Below are positions 1 through 8,888 of a stretch of 52,239 bases of DNA, piece by piece; within the stretch, counting starts at the first letter, position 1, and each line of letters starts with the position of its first letter. The stretch lies in assembly GCA_019119575.1 (NCBI GenBank), contig DWWT01000070.1, forward strand, positions 1 through 52,239, given 5' to 3'. Position numbers and translations under genes: made by a program. The notes beneath the pieces were generated by a model. That model saw only the letters and a program-made list of their open reading frames with translations. It had not been told where the DNA came from and searched no databases. Source of the stretch: Candidatus Enterocloster excrementipullorum (GTDB taxonomy: Bacteria > Bacillota > Clostridia > Lachnospirales > Lachnospiraceae).

Positions 1-219
1 TACGTATACGGGTTACGGTTGCCTTTAGGACTTCGCTGTCTCTGGCCAGCTTATCCGCCATGTACGGCTTATATCAGGTTTCTATCCGTCAGGCTACGAT
101 TTCGCTATCCCTTCTTCTCGCCCACACCTCACGATGTAAACCTTGGGAGTCGCTATGGGGTTCGTCGGCAACTACGCCCCTTGTGGACTTTCACCACAGA
201 CTGACGGCATGCCCGTCAT
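1..219 (-). mobile_element. Group II intron-like 5' RNA fragment (partial, cut by window edge)
   Basis: Read on the minus strand, this stretch has no convincing reading frame. It carries a run of phrases I associate with domain I of clostridial group II introns: a GGTGAAAGTCCAC hairpin, GTAGTTGCCGACGAACC, a GTGAGGTGTGGGCGAGAAGAAGG segment and a CTGACGGATAGAAACC segment. It lies directly downstream of the uxaC terminator in the same orientation, which suits an element inserted behind a terminator. The intron would continue past the left window edge, so the maturase and the 3' end cannot be seen. The exact 5' boundary is uncertain because I see no clear GUGYG start. The identification rests on recalled sequence resemblance only. 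Confidence 0.42.
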
Positions 220-226
220 ACCAGAA

Positions 227-250
227 AAGGAGGCGGATTTCCGCCTCCTT
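227..250 (-). terminator. Terminator of the sugar-acid operon
   Basis: A perfect 10-bp stem, AAGGAGGCGG pairing with CCGCCTCCTT around a 4-nt loop, lies just after the uxaC stop codon. On the minus strand it is followed by a short T-rich stretch (TTCTGG). It probably ends the operon that starts near 12 kb. Confidence 0.75.
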
Positions 251-255
251 ATATC

Positions 256-1665
256 TTAGTAAAACCCAAAATACTCTTTCACATTATAATAGCAGATGTT
301 CTGCACAACCTTCCCAAGCTCCTCTTCTCCGGAGAAATACTCGCCCCGTTCCACCAGTTCGCCCAGGAAATTGCACAATACCCGGCGGTAAAGCTCATGG
401 CGCGGATAGGAGAGGAAGCTGCGGCTGTCCGTCAGCATGCCCACAGACAGGCTCAGCGGATACAGGTTGGACGCTGCCCGGAACTGCCGGTCAATCCCGT
501 AGATCTGATCGTGGAACCACCAGGGAGCGCCCAGCTGCACCTTAGCCTTCACGCCCTTCTCGCAGAAGCCCGCGGCCAGAATCGCATAATTCTCCATGTT
601 GGTGCCGTCCAGGCAGTAGAGGATGGTCTTCGGCAGGGCGTCCTCCAGGGTCAGGCGGTTTAAGAGCTCGCCCACGCTCTGCACCCGTGTGGTGTCGTCC
701 GCGCAGTCAAAGCCCGTGCTCTGTCCCACCAGCTTCACATACTTGCGGTTGGCGTCCAGATAGGTGCCGATGTGAAGCTGCATCACATAGCCATTGCGGC
801 TGTACATCTTGCCCATCTCATAGAGGAAGGCGCTGCGGTACTGATTGTCCTCTTCCTTGGAAATGGCCTCTCCCCTGCAGGCTTTTTGGAAAATAGCCTC
901 GATTTCTTCCTCGGACGCATCCGCCCAGGTAAAATCCGGGATTCCGTCATCAGAAACCGTGGTTCCCGTAATCTCTTTGAAATATTTCAGCCTCTGCTCC
1001 AGAGCTGCCAGCATTTCCTTAAATGATCCCACCGGCATTCCCGCAGCTTTTCCCAAAGCCTCCATGTAGGAGCCAAATCCGGGTTTTGCCGCGAACATGG
1101 CCTTGTCCGGTCGAAATGCGGTAATCACCCTCGTCTTTAAGGTTTCATCCTTCTGCATGGCAATATGATAATGAAGGTCATCAACGGGATCCTCCGTGGT
1201 GCTCACCAGCTCCACATTGGAAATCTCCATGCACCACCGGGGCGTAATGCTTTTCTCCGCAATCATCTTCTTTGTCCGGTCATAGATCTCCTGGGCGTTG
1301 TCCGGGCCCAAAGGTTCGTCAATGCCGAAGAACCGCTTTAACTCCAGTGCGCACCAGATATAGATCGGGTTTCCGATCAGCTGGGGAAGAATTTTCGCGA
1401 ATTCCATGTACTTCTCATAGTAGGAAGTCTCATTTCCCGTAATATACTTCTCATCAATGCCGAAGGTGCGCATAGCCCGCCATTTATAGTGGTCGCCGGA
1501 GAGCCACATCTCCCCGATATCCTCAAACTGCTTATTTTCGCAGATTTCTTTCGGCTGCAGGTGGCAGTGGTAGTCGATGATGGGCATGTGCTCCGCATAT
1601 TTGTGGTACAGAAGCCGTCCTGTCTCGTTGGTCAGGCACAGCTCCTCGTCAAATTTTCGATTCAT
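256..1665 (-). CDS. uxaC: Uronate (glucuronate/galacturonate) isomerase
   Basis: 469 residues, the usual length for UxaC, a cytoplasmic TIM-barrel enzyme of the amidohydrolase superfamily. It interconverts D-glucuronate and D-fructuronate, or D-galacturonate and D-tagaturonate. The family hallmark near the N terminus is present as DYHCHL at residues 31-36, with H33 and H35 as expected metal ligands. The reading frame is open further upstream, but I start at the ATG followed by NRKFDEEL because it has a good RBS (GGGAGGCG) and gives the family length. It is the last gene of a co-directional sugar-acid operon and ends just before a strong hairpin. The SDR gene upstream stops 29 bases before this start, so the two are probably co-transcribed. 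The aldarate-type enzymes upstream make the true physiological substrate uncertain, but the family call is firm. Confidence 0.95.
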   Translation of the reverse strand: MNRKFDEELCLTNETGRLLYHKYAEHMPIIDYHCHLQPKEICENKQFEDIGEMWLSGDHYKWRAMRTFGIDEKYITGNETSYYEKYMEFAKILPQLIGNPIYIWCALELKRFFGIDEPLGPDNAQEIYDRTKKMIAEKSITPRWCMEISNVELVSTTEDPVDDLHYHIAMQKDETLKTRVITAFRPDKAMFAAKPGFGSYMEALGKAAGMPVGSFKEMLAALEQRLKYFKEITGTTVSDDGIPDFTWADASEEEIEAIFQKACRGEAISKEEDNQYRSAFLYEMGKMYSRNGYVMQLHIGTYLDANRKYVKLVGQSTGFDCADDTTRVQSVGELLNRLTLEDALPKTILYCLDGTNMENYAILAAGFCEKGVKAKVQLGAPWWFHDQIYGIDRQFRAASNLYPLSLSVGMLTDSRSFLSYPRHELYRRVLCNFLGELVERGEYFSGEEELGKVVQNICYYNVKEYFGFY

Positions 1666-1694
1666 AAAATTCGCCTCCCGAACATCCAATCCGT

Positions 1695-2495
1695 TTAGAA
1701 TCCAATCAGAGCACCGCCGTCCACGGGCACGCAGGTTCCGCTGATGTAGCGGGCCGCCTCGCTGCACAGAAACGCGGCGCACATGCCCACATCCATGGGA
1801 TCTCCCACGCTCTTGGCGGGAATGCGGCCCATAATCTTGGCAAGCCTTGGCGGATCATTGTCCGTGGCCTTGTGGAACATAGGGGTGTCAATCCAGCCGG
1901 GAGCAATGGCGTTCACCGTAATGCCGTACTCTGCCAGCTCTGCGGTCAGCGTGTGGATCAATCCCAGATATCCGGCCTTTGCGGTGGAATACCCTGCCAC
2001 CTGGGGCTGGCCGATGTAGCTGGTCATGCTGGCCTGGAACAGGATACGGCCATGCCCCAGTTCCTTCATCTGCGGCACCAGAGCCTTCGTCAGAGCGAAC
2101 GCGCCCACCAGGTGAACATTGAGCACATTTACATACTCCTCCACGCTCATCTCCCAGATAAATTTCTTGCAGTGATTGCCCGCATTGTTGATGAGGATGC
2201 TCACGGGCCCCTGCTCTGCCAGAATTCTGTCCACCATAGCCTGTGTCTTATCCGTCTCCGTGATATTAAACGGATAATAAACAGCCTTATCGCCAAATTC
2301 TTTTAAAGCCTCTGCCGCCTGCTCCTCTGTCTCCATACTCAGGACTACCACCTTGGCTCCGGCGCTGATTAAGCATCGCGTAATAGCCAGCCCCAGCCCT
2401 GTGGAGCCGCCGGTAACCACCGCGGTCTGCCCTTCCAGAGAATAATACTTTGCCATAGAAAATTCCTTCATCTGCTGTTCTGTAAATGCAGCCAT
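1695..2495 (-). CDS. SDR-family oxidoreductase (sugar-acid dehydrogenase type)
   Basis: 266-residue classical short-chain dehydrogenase. The cofactor-binding motif TGGSTGLG is at residues 28-35, NNAG at 103-106, and the catalytic Tyr and Lys are Y169 and K173 (YSTAK). The C terminus GGALIGF is typical of the 2-deoxy-D-gluconate 3-dehydrogenase / gluconate 5-dehydrogenase / mannonate-type branch. The start was set at the ATG that follows AGGAGG by 10 bases; an earlier in-frame ATG would read through that RBS. Next to uxaC and a UxaA-type dehydratase it may supply the keto-acid reduction normally done by UxaB or UxuB, neither of which is in this window. The exact substrate cannot be read from the sequence. 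Confidence 0.85.
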   Translation of the reverse strand: MAAFTEQQMKEFSMAKYYSLEGQTAVVTGGSTGLGLAITRCLISAGAKVVVLSMETEEQAAEALKEFGDKAVYYPFNITETDKTQAMVDRILAEQGPVSILINNAGNHCKKFIWEMSVEEYVNVLNVHLVGAFALTKALVPQMKELGHGRILFQASMTSYIGQPQVAGYSTAKAGYLGLIHTLTAELAEYGITVNAIAPGWIDTPMFHKATDNDPPRLAKIMGRIPAKSVGDPMDVGMCAAFLCSEAARYISGTCVPVDGGALIGF

Positions 2496-2533
2496 CTCTA
2501 TACAACCTCCTAACTTTTTGAACGGCAAGGGGC

Positions 2534-3763
2534 TTATTCCCGCCCCTCCGCCTTTTCACAGGGCTTGAAACACACCTGTTTTTCCTGATATTTATAAGGT
2601 ATAAAATACTCCCTGTGGCCCAAAGCCTCGCTCTTCGTCTCTTTTCCTCCGGCAGTCTCCGCCACCATGTCCGCCAGGCGCAGGGCCATCTCGTCCTGGC
2701 TGCACAGACCTGCAAGGACCGGGCTCGCATCAAAGTCCATGTCCTCCTCCATCCGCGCATACGTGTGATGGTTTCCCGTAATCTTAATACAGGGGCTCAC
2801 CGCGCTCCCCACAACATTTCCCCTTCCCGTCACAAGGAATACAATGTGGGCTCCGCAGCTGATTAAATCCATCAGCCCTTCGTTGTCATTGGGATTGGTG
2901 ATTCCAAACTGCATCCAGTAGGGATCCGGCGTGGAATCAAGGAGCCACAGCCCCTTCTTCGGCGCCGGACAGGAAACCTTGATAACCCCTTCAATGGGAC
3001 GGCTTCCGCTTTTGATCACCGCCCCCATGCTCTTTTCCTCAATGGTGGAGAGGCCCCCGGCAAAATTGCCCGGGCTCACCGAATACTGGCGCACGGATTT
3101 GCAGTATTCCAGCGCCTTATCGTAGGTGTAGCGAAGTTCCTTTCTCGCCTGCTCATTCGCCGCCCGCTCCTCCAGAAGATCAACGAGGCCCACAGCCTCC
3201 ACAATCTCCTCGAAAATAGCGGTTCCGCCCATATCCACCAGCTTATCGTAAAAGCGGCCCACAGCCACATTTCCCGCAAGGCCGCTGGTGTAATCGCTGC
3301 CGCCGCACTCCGCGCCGATCACCAGGTCGGAGAATCCCATCTCCACCCGCGGCGTGTTCTTCAGGCGTTCCCGCATGGCACGGACGCTGGCTAGTCCCTT
3401 CTCAATGGCCCTGCGCGTTCCGCCCACGTCCTGGATAAACATCCAGTCCGCCTCCTTGCCCTCTTTCTCGGCAATCTCCGCCAGCCATTTTGGCTGCACG
3501 TACTCACAGCCCAGCCCCACGGCCAGCACGCCGCCCACATTGGGATGGCGGATCAGGCTGATCAGCAGATTTACCGCGTACTGGTTGTCCGTACAGCCGT
3601 CAAAGCCCAGAACCTCCACATCCGTGTGGTTTGCCTCCTCACAAATGCGCCGGGCCACAAACTCACTGCATTTTACCGTATAGATGACCAGAATGCGGTT
3701 GCGTATCCCTTTTGTGCCGTTTTTTCTGGCATACCCCTGCCAGCGCATACATTTAAGCTCCAT
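2534..3763 (-). CDS. UxaA-family dehydratase, large (C-terminal) subunit
   Basis: 409 residues matching the large catalytic domain of altronate/galactarate dehydratases (UxaA/GarD family), which dehydrate a sugar acid to a 2-keto-3-deoxy acid using a metal centre. Recognisable blocks are the N-terminal [22 protein letters not shown] near residue 100, [16 protein letters not shown] in the middle, and PLIKITGN-like segment [11 protein letters not shown] near the C terminus. Conserved cysteines in [13 protein letters not shown] and ISCGAHIVF fit a metal or Fe-S site. In Escherichia coli UxaA the small SAF domain is fused to this domain; here it is the separate gene immediately upstream. Altronate is the likely substrate if UxaC works on galacturonate, but galactarate or another sugar acid is possible. 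Confidence 0.88.
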   Translation of the reverse strand: MELKCMRWQGYARKNGTKGIRNRILVIYTVKCSEFVARRICEEANHTDVEVLGFDGCTDNQYAVNLLISLIRHPNVGGVLAVGLGCEYVQPKWLAEIAEKEGKEADWMFIQDVGGTRRAIEKGLASVRAMRERLKNTPRVEMGFSDLVIGAECGGSDYTSGLAGNVAVGRFYDKLVDMGGTAIFEEIVEAVGLVDLLEERAANEQARKELRYTYDKALEYCKSVRQYSVSPGNFAGGLSTIEEKSMGAVIKSGSRPIEGVIKVSCPAPKKGLWLLDSTPDPYWMQFGITNPNDNEGLMDLISCGAHIVFLVTGRGNVVGSAVSPCIKITGNHHTYARMEEDMDFDASPVLAGLCSQDEMALRLADMVAETAGGKETKSEALGHREYFIPYKYQEKQVCFKPCEKAEGRE

Positions 3764-3833
3764 TATCCGGATTTCCTTCCTTCTTCCTTCATGTCCGGGC
3801 GCGGTCTCCTTCTAGCTGCGCCGCGCCTGCTCC

Positions 3834-4157
3834 CTACTCGTACCGCGTATCCTTGGGCGCTCCGGTCACCGCATCCAGATGGCTGGACCTCTCATCGTAC
3901 ACGCTGTGAATGTTGTGAAGATGCACCCAGCTTCCCTTGGAAATGGGCTTTACCGCCCGCCCAATGCGCACGCCGTACTTAATGATATCTTCCCCCTCAG
4001 CGATATCCCTAAGGGCAATTTTATGTCCCTCCGGAATCTTCTCCAGGGCCTCCACACAGGGCGCTTTGGCGTCGCCGCGAAGCGTTACCGTCCCCGGCGC
4101 AATCTCCTCCAGGGCTGTGGCCACATTATCTGAAAAGTCAATTTGAAAAGCCGTCAT
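3834..4157 (-). CDS. UxaA-family dehydratase, small SAF-domain subunit
   Basis: 107-residue protein made of a single SAF domain, the N-terminal piece of altronate/galactarate dehydratases. The segment around KIALRDIAEGEDIIKYG and IGRAVKPISKGSWVHLHNI is characteristic. It is preceded by AAGGAG seven to eight bases before the ATG. The large subunit gene follows 70 bases downstream, so the two are co-transcribed and probably form one enzyme. A split arrangement of this kind is common in Firmicutes and is not a frameshift, because each part has its own start, stop and RBS. Confidence 0.88.
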   Translation of the reverse strand: MTAFQIDFSDNVATALEEIAPGTVTLRGDAKAPCVEALEKIPEGHKIALRDIAEGEDIIKYGVRIGRAVKPISKGSWVHLHNIHSVYDERSSHLDAVTGAPKDTRYE

Positions 4158-4199
4158 CGTGCTCTGTCTCCTTTTTTACAGCCCGACAGGCTGTCCTCC

Positions 4200-4907
4200 T
4201 TACAAAATCCCGTAGGTTGCGAATGCCTCCGTAGCGCTCATTCCGTTTTCAATGGCCTTGCGCACCGTCTTCTCGCCGGAAGCCTTGATAAGCGCCTTCT
4301 CCAGCACCTCCTCATGCACCTCTTTGGGGATAATGAGGACCCCATCCACATCTCCGAACACCAGATCGCCGTCGTGAATGGTCACCTGGCCGATCTCAAT
4401 GGTGCAGCGGAAATCACACACATACGTGCGCACGCTGGAATCCTGCGCCCAGCAGGCCCTGGCAAATACCGGCCAGTTCAGTCCCAGAACCTGCGGCGTA
4501 TCTCTGGTATAACCGTCCACAACGGCTCCCGCCGCTCCCCGCGTCTTTGCCGTGGTTGTGAGCAGTTCTCCCCATAGGGCGCTGTTGTGCGCTCCTGTAG
4601 CCACATAAATTTCATTGGGCTTTAACTGATCCAGCGCCTCCGTCAGGTAGCCGAAGGGCTTCTTGGGCGCCCCGAACACATCATTTTCCAGAACCGTGCA
4701 GGCATAGCCTGCCAGCTTCAGCCGGTTGTCCGGCTGGGTCGGATCCACAAAGGGAGCTGTGGGAACCATCGCGGCCAGAGGCCGAATCTCCGAGGGAAGG
4801 AACTGATGGGTATATCCCATCTGATCAAGAATATCCCCAACCACCGGGGTGTACAGTTTCTCCTTCATGAGCTGAAACATTTCTTCATCGTTTTTCCATG
4901 ATGCCAT
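4200..4907 (-). CDS. RraA-family aldolase-like protein
   Basis: 235 residues of the RraA / 4-hydroxy-4-methyl-2-oxoglutarate aldolase family. These are metal-dependent pyruvate-class II aldolases or oxaloacetate decarboxylases, though some members bind RNase E instead. The substrate-binding block is present: WGELL at residues 112-116 and DGYTRD at 131-136, where R135 and D136 are expected to hold pyruvate and Mg2+. Since the catalytic residues are kept and the gene sits inside a sugar-acid operon, cleavage of a keto-acid intermediate to pyruvate is more likely than RNase inhibition. The start follows TAGGAGG. No KDG kinase or KDPG aldolase is in the window, so this enzyme may provide the carbon-carbon cleavage step; that is inference. 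Confidence 0.82.
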   Translation of the reverse strand: MASWKNDEEMFQLMKEKLYTPVVGDILDQMGYTHQFLPSEIRPLAAMVPTAPFVDPTQPDNRLKLAGYACTVLENDVFGAPKKPFGYLTEALDQLKPNEIYVATGAHNSALWGELLTTTAKTRGAAGAVVDGYTRDTPQVLGLNWPVFARACWAQDSSVRTYVCDFRCTIEIGQVTIHDGDLVFGDVDGVLIIPKEVHEEVLEKALIKASGEKTVRKAIENGMSATEAFATYGIL

Positions 4908-4963
4908 GACTTAAAATCCTCCTAACACTCATCTATCTTCCGATATTTTACATCAAATCGGCG

Positions 4964-5710
4964 CTAAAATCCATAGGCCAGCGCGCCGCCGTCCACAGCA
5001 AAATCCTGTCCGGTCACGTAAAGAGCACCGTCCGATACCAAAAACAGAGCCATGGAACCGATATCCCTGGGATCTCCGAACTTGTGAACCGGCATGCGGG
5101 CCAGAATCTGCGCCCGTCTCTCCTCGTCCATCACTTTTTTGCTCATCTCTGACGGAAACCACCCCGGGGATATGGAATTTACCGTAACGTTGTCATTGGC
5201 CCATTCCACGGCAAGTCCCCGAGTCATAGCGGCTACGGCTCCCTTGCTGGTGCAGTAGGGAACCACCTGGTTGAAGCCCAGATGCGCCGACATAGACGCG
5301 ATGTTGATAATCCGGCCCATATGGGGGGATTCCTTCAGATAGGGATAGCAGAGGCAGGAGAGCTTGAACACACTGCTGACATTCGTCTTCATAATGCGCT
5401 CAAAATCATCATCCGCAAACTGCTCGGCCCGGCACTTGACCGTGGCTCCCGCATTGTTGATCAAAAAGTCCAGTCCATCCGCCCCGATCTCTTTAACCAT
5501 TTCTTCCAATGCCTCATAATCGCACACATCGATCTTCCGGTGAATTACATTTGCAGGAGTGGGGGCCTCCCCGGCCTTTACTCCGCCGGTCCGGCTCAAA
5601 GCGTAGACCGTTGCCCCGGCCTCCGCCAGCACATTTGCCATAGCCAGCCCCAGGCCGCTGGAGGCACCGGTAATGATCCCCCTCCGCCCTTTCAAATCAA
5701 ACATGCTCAT
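4964..5710 (-). CDS. SDR-family oxidoreductase (second in operon)
   Basis: 248-residue classical SDR. TGASSGLG lies at residues 14-21, NNAG at 85-88, and the catalytic pair is Y152 and K156 (YCTSK). The ending GGALAYGF resembles that of the first SDR in this operon, but the two differ widely inside, so they are paralogues and not a recent duplication. I start at the ATG followed by SMFDLKG, which follows GAAAGGAG at a seven-base spacing; upstream in-frame GTG and ATG codons overlap that RBS. The upstream enolase-superfamily gene stops only two bases before the start, so translation is probably coupled. Confidence 0.85.
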   Translation of the reverse strand: MSMFDLKGRRGIITGASSGLGLAMANVLAEAGATVYALSRTGGVKAGEAPTPANVIHRKIDVCDYEALEEMVKEIGADGLDFLINNAGATVKCRAEQFADDDFERIMKTNVSSVFKLSCLCYPYLKESPHMGRIINIASMSAHLGFNQVVPYCTSKGAVAAMTRGLAVEWANDNVTVNSISPGWFPSEMSKKVMDEERRAQILARMPVHKFGDPRDIGSMALFLVSDGALYVTGQDFAVDGGALAYGF

Positions 5711-5712
5711 GA

Positions 5713-6840
5713 TCATTCTCCTTTCCACTCCAGCACCTTATGGGAAACACAGCTGCGCTCGATCAGCTCCCAGTCCAGCTCCGCTCCCACACCGGGCGCA
5801 TTGGGAACATGGATGATTCCATTCCCGTCGATGGGAAGATCCCCCTTCATGGGAAGACGGTAGTTATCCTCCGGCACGAAATATTCAAAATACTGGCAGT
5901 TTTTGATCGCGCAGCTCACATGCAGATTGACCATATCCATATAGTTCATGGTTGTAGTGTGGATCTCACAGTTCAGTCCGAATGCCTCCGCCATATGAGC
6001 AATCTTCAGCGTGCCGGTAATGCCGTCCTTCCAGCTCACATCCGCCCGCACAATGTCCGCAGCCCTCTGGGCGATAACCTGCGCCACGCCCCAGTGGCAG
6101 CCCCGGGTCGTCTCCGTGGCCGCAATGGGAATATCCAGTGTCCGGCACAGCTCCGAATATTTATAGAGCTCAAAGTCACGGAAGGGTTCCTCAAACCAAA
6201 GGTAATTCAGCTTCTCCAGATGGCGTCCCACCCGGATTGCCTCGTCCAGCGTATAATCTCCTACCGGATCCGTCATCAGGACAAAGTCATCTCCCACAGC
6301 CTTCCGCACGGCCTCGTGAACCTTCATGTCAAATTCCGCAGGGCCCGCGGGATGCGCCTTGTATCCCTTGATTCCCTTGCTCTTATAATAGAGAGCCTCC
6401 TCTACGTAGGCGTCCACTGAGGGAAGGAAATTGCTGCTGGCATAAACCGGCAGACTGTCCCGATAGGCTCCAATATACTTATAGAGGGGAAGCCCCGCCT
6501 CTTTGGCGCAGATATCCCACAGGGCCACGTCCACCGGGCCCGGGAGAAATACCGGGAAGAACGCCTCATGCCGGTCAATCACCCACAATTCCTGGAAGAT
6601 CGCCTCCCGGTCGTGGGGATCCCTCCCAAGCACCACCGGGCCGATACTCTCCTGAAGATACGACTCGCTCACTGCTCCGCTTCTGGCCGCCATGCATGTG
6701 GCAATCCCTTCAATTCCCGTGTCCGTTGTCAATTTAATCACGATCACGTCCCATCCCATTTTCGCGCCTCCCTGGCGCTTTTCATCAAACAGACACTTTG
6801 CCCTCTCGACCCACCAGGTTTCAAATTTAATGATTTTCAT
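5713..6840 (-). CDS. Enolase-superfamily sugar-acid dehydratase (mandelate racemase/muconate lactonizing type)
   Basis: 375 residues with the capping domain first and the barrel second. Catalytic positions are visible: the KxH pair K161 and H163 on one face, metal ligands D191 (in DPVGDY), E217/E218 (FEEP) and E243 (ATE), and a C-terminal base candidate H294 (EIHTTT). This pattern fits the acid-sugar dehydratases that remove water from an aldonate or aldarate to give a 2-keto-3-deoxy acid. The specificity cannot be read directly. The start is the ATG after AAAAGGAG, which overlaps the stop of the esterase gene upstream by four bases (ATGA). Having this enzyme and a UxaA-type dehydratase in one operon suggests that two different acids, or two steps, are handled. 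Confidence 0.88.
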   Translation of the reverse strand: MKIIKFETWWVERAKCLFDEKRQGGAKMGWDVIVIKLTTDTGIEGIATCMAARSGAVSESYLQESIGPVVLGRDPHDREAIFQELWVIDRHEAFFPVFLPGPVDVALWDICAKEAGLPLYKYIGAYRDSLPVYASSNFLPSVDAYVEEALYYKSKGIKGYKAHPAGPAEFDMKVHEAVRKAVGDDFVLMTDPVGDYTLDEAIRVGRHLEKLNYLWFEEPFRDFELYKYSELCRTLDIPIAATETTRGCHWGVAQVIAQRAADIVRADVSWKDGITGTLKIAHMAEAFGLNCEIHTTTMNYMDMVNLHVSCAIKNCQYFEYFVPEDNYRLPMKGDLPIDGNGIIHVPNAPGVGAELDWELIERSCVSHKVLEWKGE

Positions 6841-7610
6841 TTTTCTTCTCCTTTTCCTGCGAAGCAATTCTCCATCCACTGAATGCACGCATCAAACCAG
6901 CCTGCCACATGCTCATCCGCCCACCGGTCCTTGTCCGGCTCCGCCACCTCCGGTGTGGCGAGGGACAGACCGTGAACGCCATAAGGATACACCAAAAGCT
7001 CAAAAGGTACTTTATTTTCTGAGAGACGCCCCGCGAACAGCAGGCTGTTTTCTACGGGTACCGTCCCGTCCTCGGCCGTATGCCATATAAAGGCAGGGGG
7101 AGTATTCCTGCTGACATACTGTTCCAGGCCAAAATACGTCCAGTCTCCCTCTCCCGCCAGGCGCCGTATGCTTTCCCGATGCGCCTTGGGCCCCGCTGTA
7201 ATCACGGGATAGCAAAGAATCAATCCGTCCGGGCGATGGCTTTCCTTCCATTCCTCCGGGGCAAACAGTGCCTGGTCATCCCAATGAACCCCAAGGCTGG
7301 CCGCCAAATGGCCGCCTGCGGAAAAACCGCAGATGAACACGGGACTGCCCGGCTGCAGCTCTCTCGCATGCTTTACTGCCCAGGCCGCCTGCTCCATCGG
7401 CCTGGTTCCCAAAACAGGTGATTCCACATCATAATATAGGATAAGAGGCATGTAGCCCTTCTCCCGAAATGCCTCGGCAACCGGCTCCGCTTCTCTCGGA
7501 GAAAGGTATCCATAACCTCCTCCCGGACAAATGACCACCGCGCCTTTTCGGGTTTCTTGGTCGGCCGGTTCATAGGCCAGCTTCGCTCCATATATTCCCC
7601 GGATCTCCAT
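6837..7610 (-). CDS. Alpha/beta hydrolase, carbohydrate-esterase-like
   Basis: 257 residues of the BD-FAE/acetyl-esterase type alpha/beta hydrolases. The oxyanion-hole motif PGGGYG is at residues 29-34 and the nucleophile elbow GFSAGGH at 95-101, with S97 as nucleophile. Candidate Asp and His follow in WHTAEDGTVP and YGVHGL. No signal peptide is visible, so it acts in the cytoplasm on imported material, for instance removing acetyl, feruloyl or methyl esters from, or opening a lactone of, the sugar acid brought in by the TRAP system. That role is inferred from the operon. The start was chosen at the ATG after AAAAGGAG; the 4-base overlap with the dehydratase gene suggests coupling. Confidence 0.82.
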   Translation of the reverse strand: MEIRGIYGAKLAYEPADQETRKGAVVICPGGGYGYLSPREAEPVAEAFREKGYMPLILYYDVESPVLGTRPMEQAAWAVKHARELQPGSPVFICGFSAGGHLAASLGVHWDDQALFAPEEWKESHRPDGLILCYPVITAGPKAHRESIRRLAGEGDWTYFGLEQYVSRNTPPAFIWHTAEDGTVPVENSLLFAGRLSENKVPFELLVYPYGVHGLSLATPEVAEPDKDRWADEHVAGWFDACIQWMENCFAGKGEEK

Positions 7611-7642
7611 CTTCTTCCTCTCCTTTTCCGCCCTTTGACAAA

Positions 7643-7720
7643 GAGAATGCCCCAAAACGAATTCTCTCCCCAAGATATGCGTTCACATCTCATTGAAATT
7701 ATTCATTTTGCGGCATTCTC
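7643..7720. repeat. Long-range inverted repeat between dctP and the esterase gene
   Basis: GAGAATGCC at 7643-7651 and GGCATTCTC at 7712-7720 form a 9-bp inverted pair separated by about 60 bases, in the 128-base gap between the TRAP binding-protein gene and the esterase gene. It could form a stem in the operon transcript, for example a processing or stabilising structure after the highly expressed binding protein. No T run follows, so it is not a clear terminator. Confidence 0.4.
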
Positions 7721-7738
7721 GCTTTTGGCAATTATGCT

Positions 7739-8839
7739 TTATTTCGCAAGGATCTGCTCGTAATAATCCTCATATCCCGCTGCATATTTGGCAACCACAT
7801 CCGCAGTAGCCTCGATAAAGGAAGACTTATCCTCAATCTCAATTACGTTTGCTCCCTCTGCTTTGATCTGCTCCAGAAGCTCGGCATCCAGCTGCTCAAT
7901 ATTTGTCCGGTTCCACTCTTCGGTTTCCTTCGCTGCCTCCTCGATGATTGCCTTATCCTCGTCGCTCAGCTGGTTCCAAGCGGACTCCGCCATGATAACG
8001 ATGGAGGGGCTGTAGGTATGTCCGGTCAGAGAATAGTTCGGCGCTACCTCGGAATATTTATTGGAGTAATAACCGGAGTGGGGCTGCTCAGCGCCGTCAA
8101 CCGTTCCTGTCTGCAGAGCGGAATACAGCTCGGAGAAACTGATCGGAGTGGACTGCGCGCCCAGGGCTGCAACCGTATCGGACATCAAGTCTGTGGTGGG
8201 CACTCTCAGCTTCAGACCCTTAAGATCCTCTGCTGTGCGGATCTCAATGCCTTCCTTTGTAAAGAAGTTGCGTGATCCCTCATCCAGGTAGAACAAGCCA
8301 ACCATTCCTGTTCCCTTCTCCTGAAGCTCTCCCTTAAACTCATCGCCGATCTCACTGTTTAATACGTTCCATAAGTGCTCTCTGTCGCGGAAGATAAAGG
8401 GCAGGCCGAACAGGGTCAGCTTCTCTGCACCGAAATCAACCAGAGAGTTGGTATTCGCGCGGCAGATGTCAATCGCGCCGCCGCCCATCTGAATGGTCTG
8501 GTACATGGTCTTCTCATCTCCCAGCTGTCCTGCCGGGAAAACCTGGATATTAATTCTTCCGCCGGATTTCTCATTCACAAGCTGGGCAAAATAATCGCCG
8601 CACTCGTCCATAATATGTCCGTCCGGATTCAGCTCCGCATACCGGAAGGTATAGGTAGCGCCTTCTGCCGCCGGAGCAGCCTCCTCTCCCTCTGCCGCTG
8701 CCTCTGTCTCACCGCCGGCCGCTGCCTCCGTCTCAGCACTTCCCGCCGCTGTTGTCTCCGTGCCGGAGCCGCCGCAGGCCGTCAAAGACGTTACCGCCAT
8801 AGCTGCTGCCAAAATTGCTGCTGTCAATCTTTTTTTCAT
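7739..8839 (-). CDS. dctP: TRAP transporter substrate-binding lipoprotein (DctP family)
   Basis: 366 residues. It starts with a lipoprotein signal peptide (lipobox LTAC, C22) and a low-complexity T/A/E/G-rich linker to about residue 55, then the DctP fold. The segment LKLRVPTTDL carries the arginine that in this family grips the substrate carboxylate. It captures an organic acid outside the membrane and hands it to the DctQM permease encoded upstream (10.1-12.0 kb). The gene order is unusual because the LacI gene lies between the permease and this gene. The start follows AGGAGGAAAAGAAAA. With the uronate enzymes downstream, a uronate or aldarate is the likely ligand. Confidence 0.92.
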   Translation of the reverse strand: MKKRLTAAILAAAMAVTSLTACGGSGTETTAAGSAETEAAAGGETEAAAEGEEAAPAAEGATYTFRYAELNPDGHIMDECGDYFAQLVNEKSGGRINIQVFPAGQLGDEKTMYQTIQMGGGAIDICRANTNSLVDFGAEKLTLFGLPFIFRDREHLWNVLNSEIGDEFKGELQEKGTGMVGLFYLDEGSRNFFTKEGIEIRTAEDLKGLKLRVPTTDLMSDTVAALGAQSTPISFSELYSALQTGTVDGAEQPHSGYYSNKYSEVAPNYSLTGHTYSPSIVIMAESAWNQLSDEDKAIIEEAAKETEEWNRTNIEQLDAELLEQIKAEGANVIEIEDKSSFIEATADVVAKYAAGYEDYYEQILAK

Positions 8840-8888
8840 TTTTCTTTTCCTCCTGCTTTTTAATGATAGAATCGGGAGAAACAAATCG

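Noticed and set aside
2534-4157. Split UxaA considered as a frameshifted single gene
   Set aside because: Each part has its own RBS, start and stop with a 70-base gap, and the two-gene form is common in Firmicutes.
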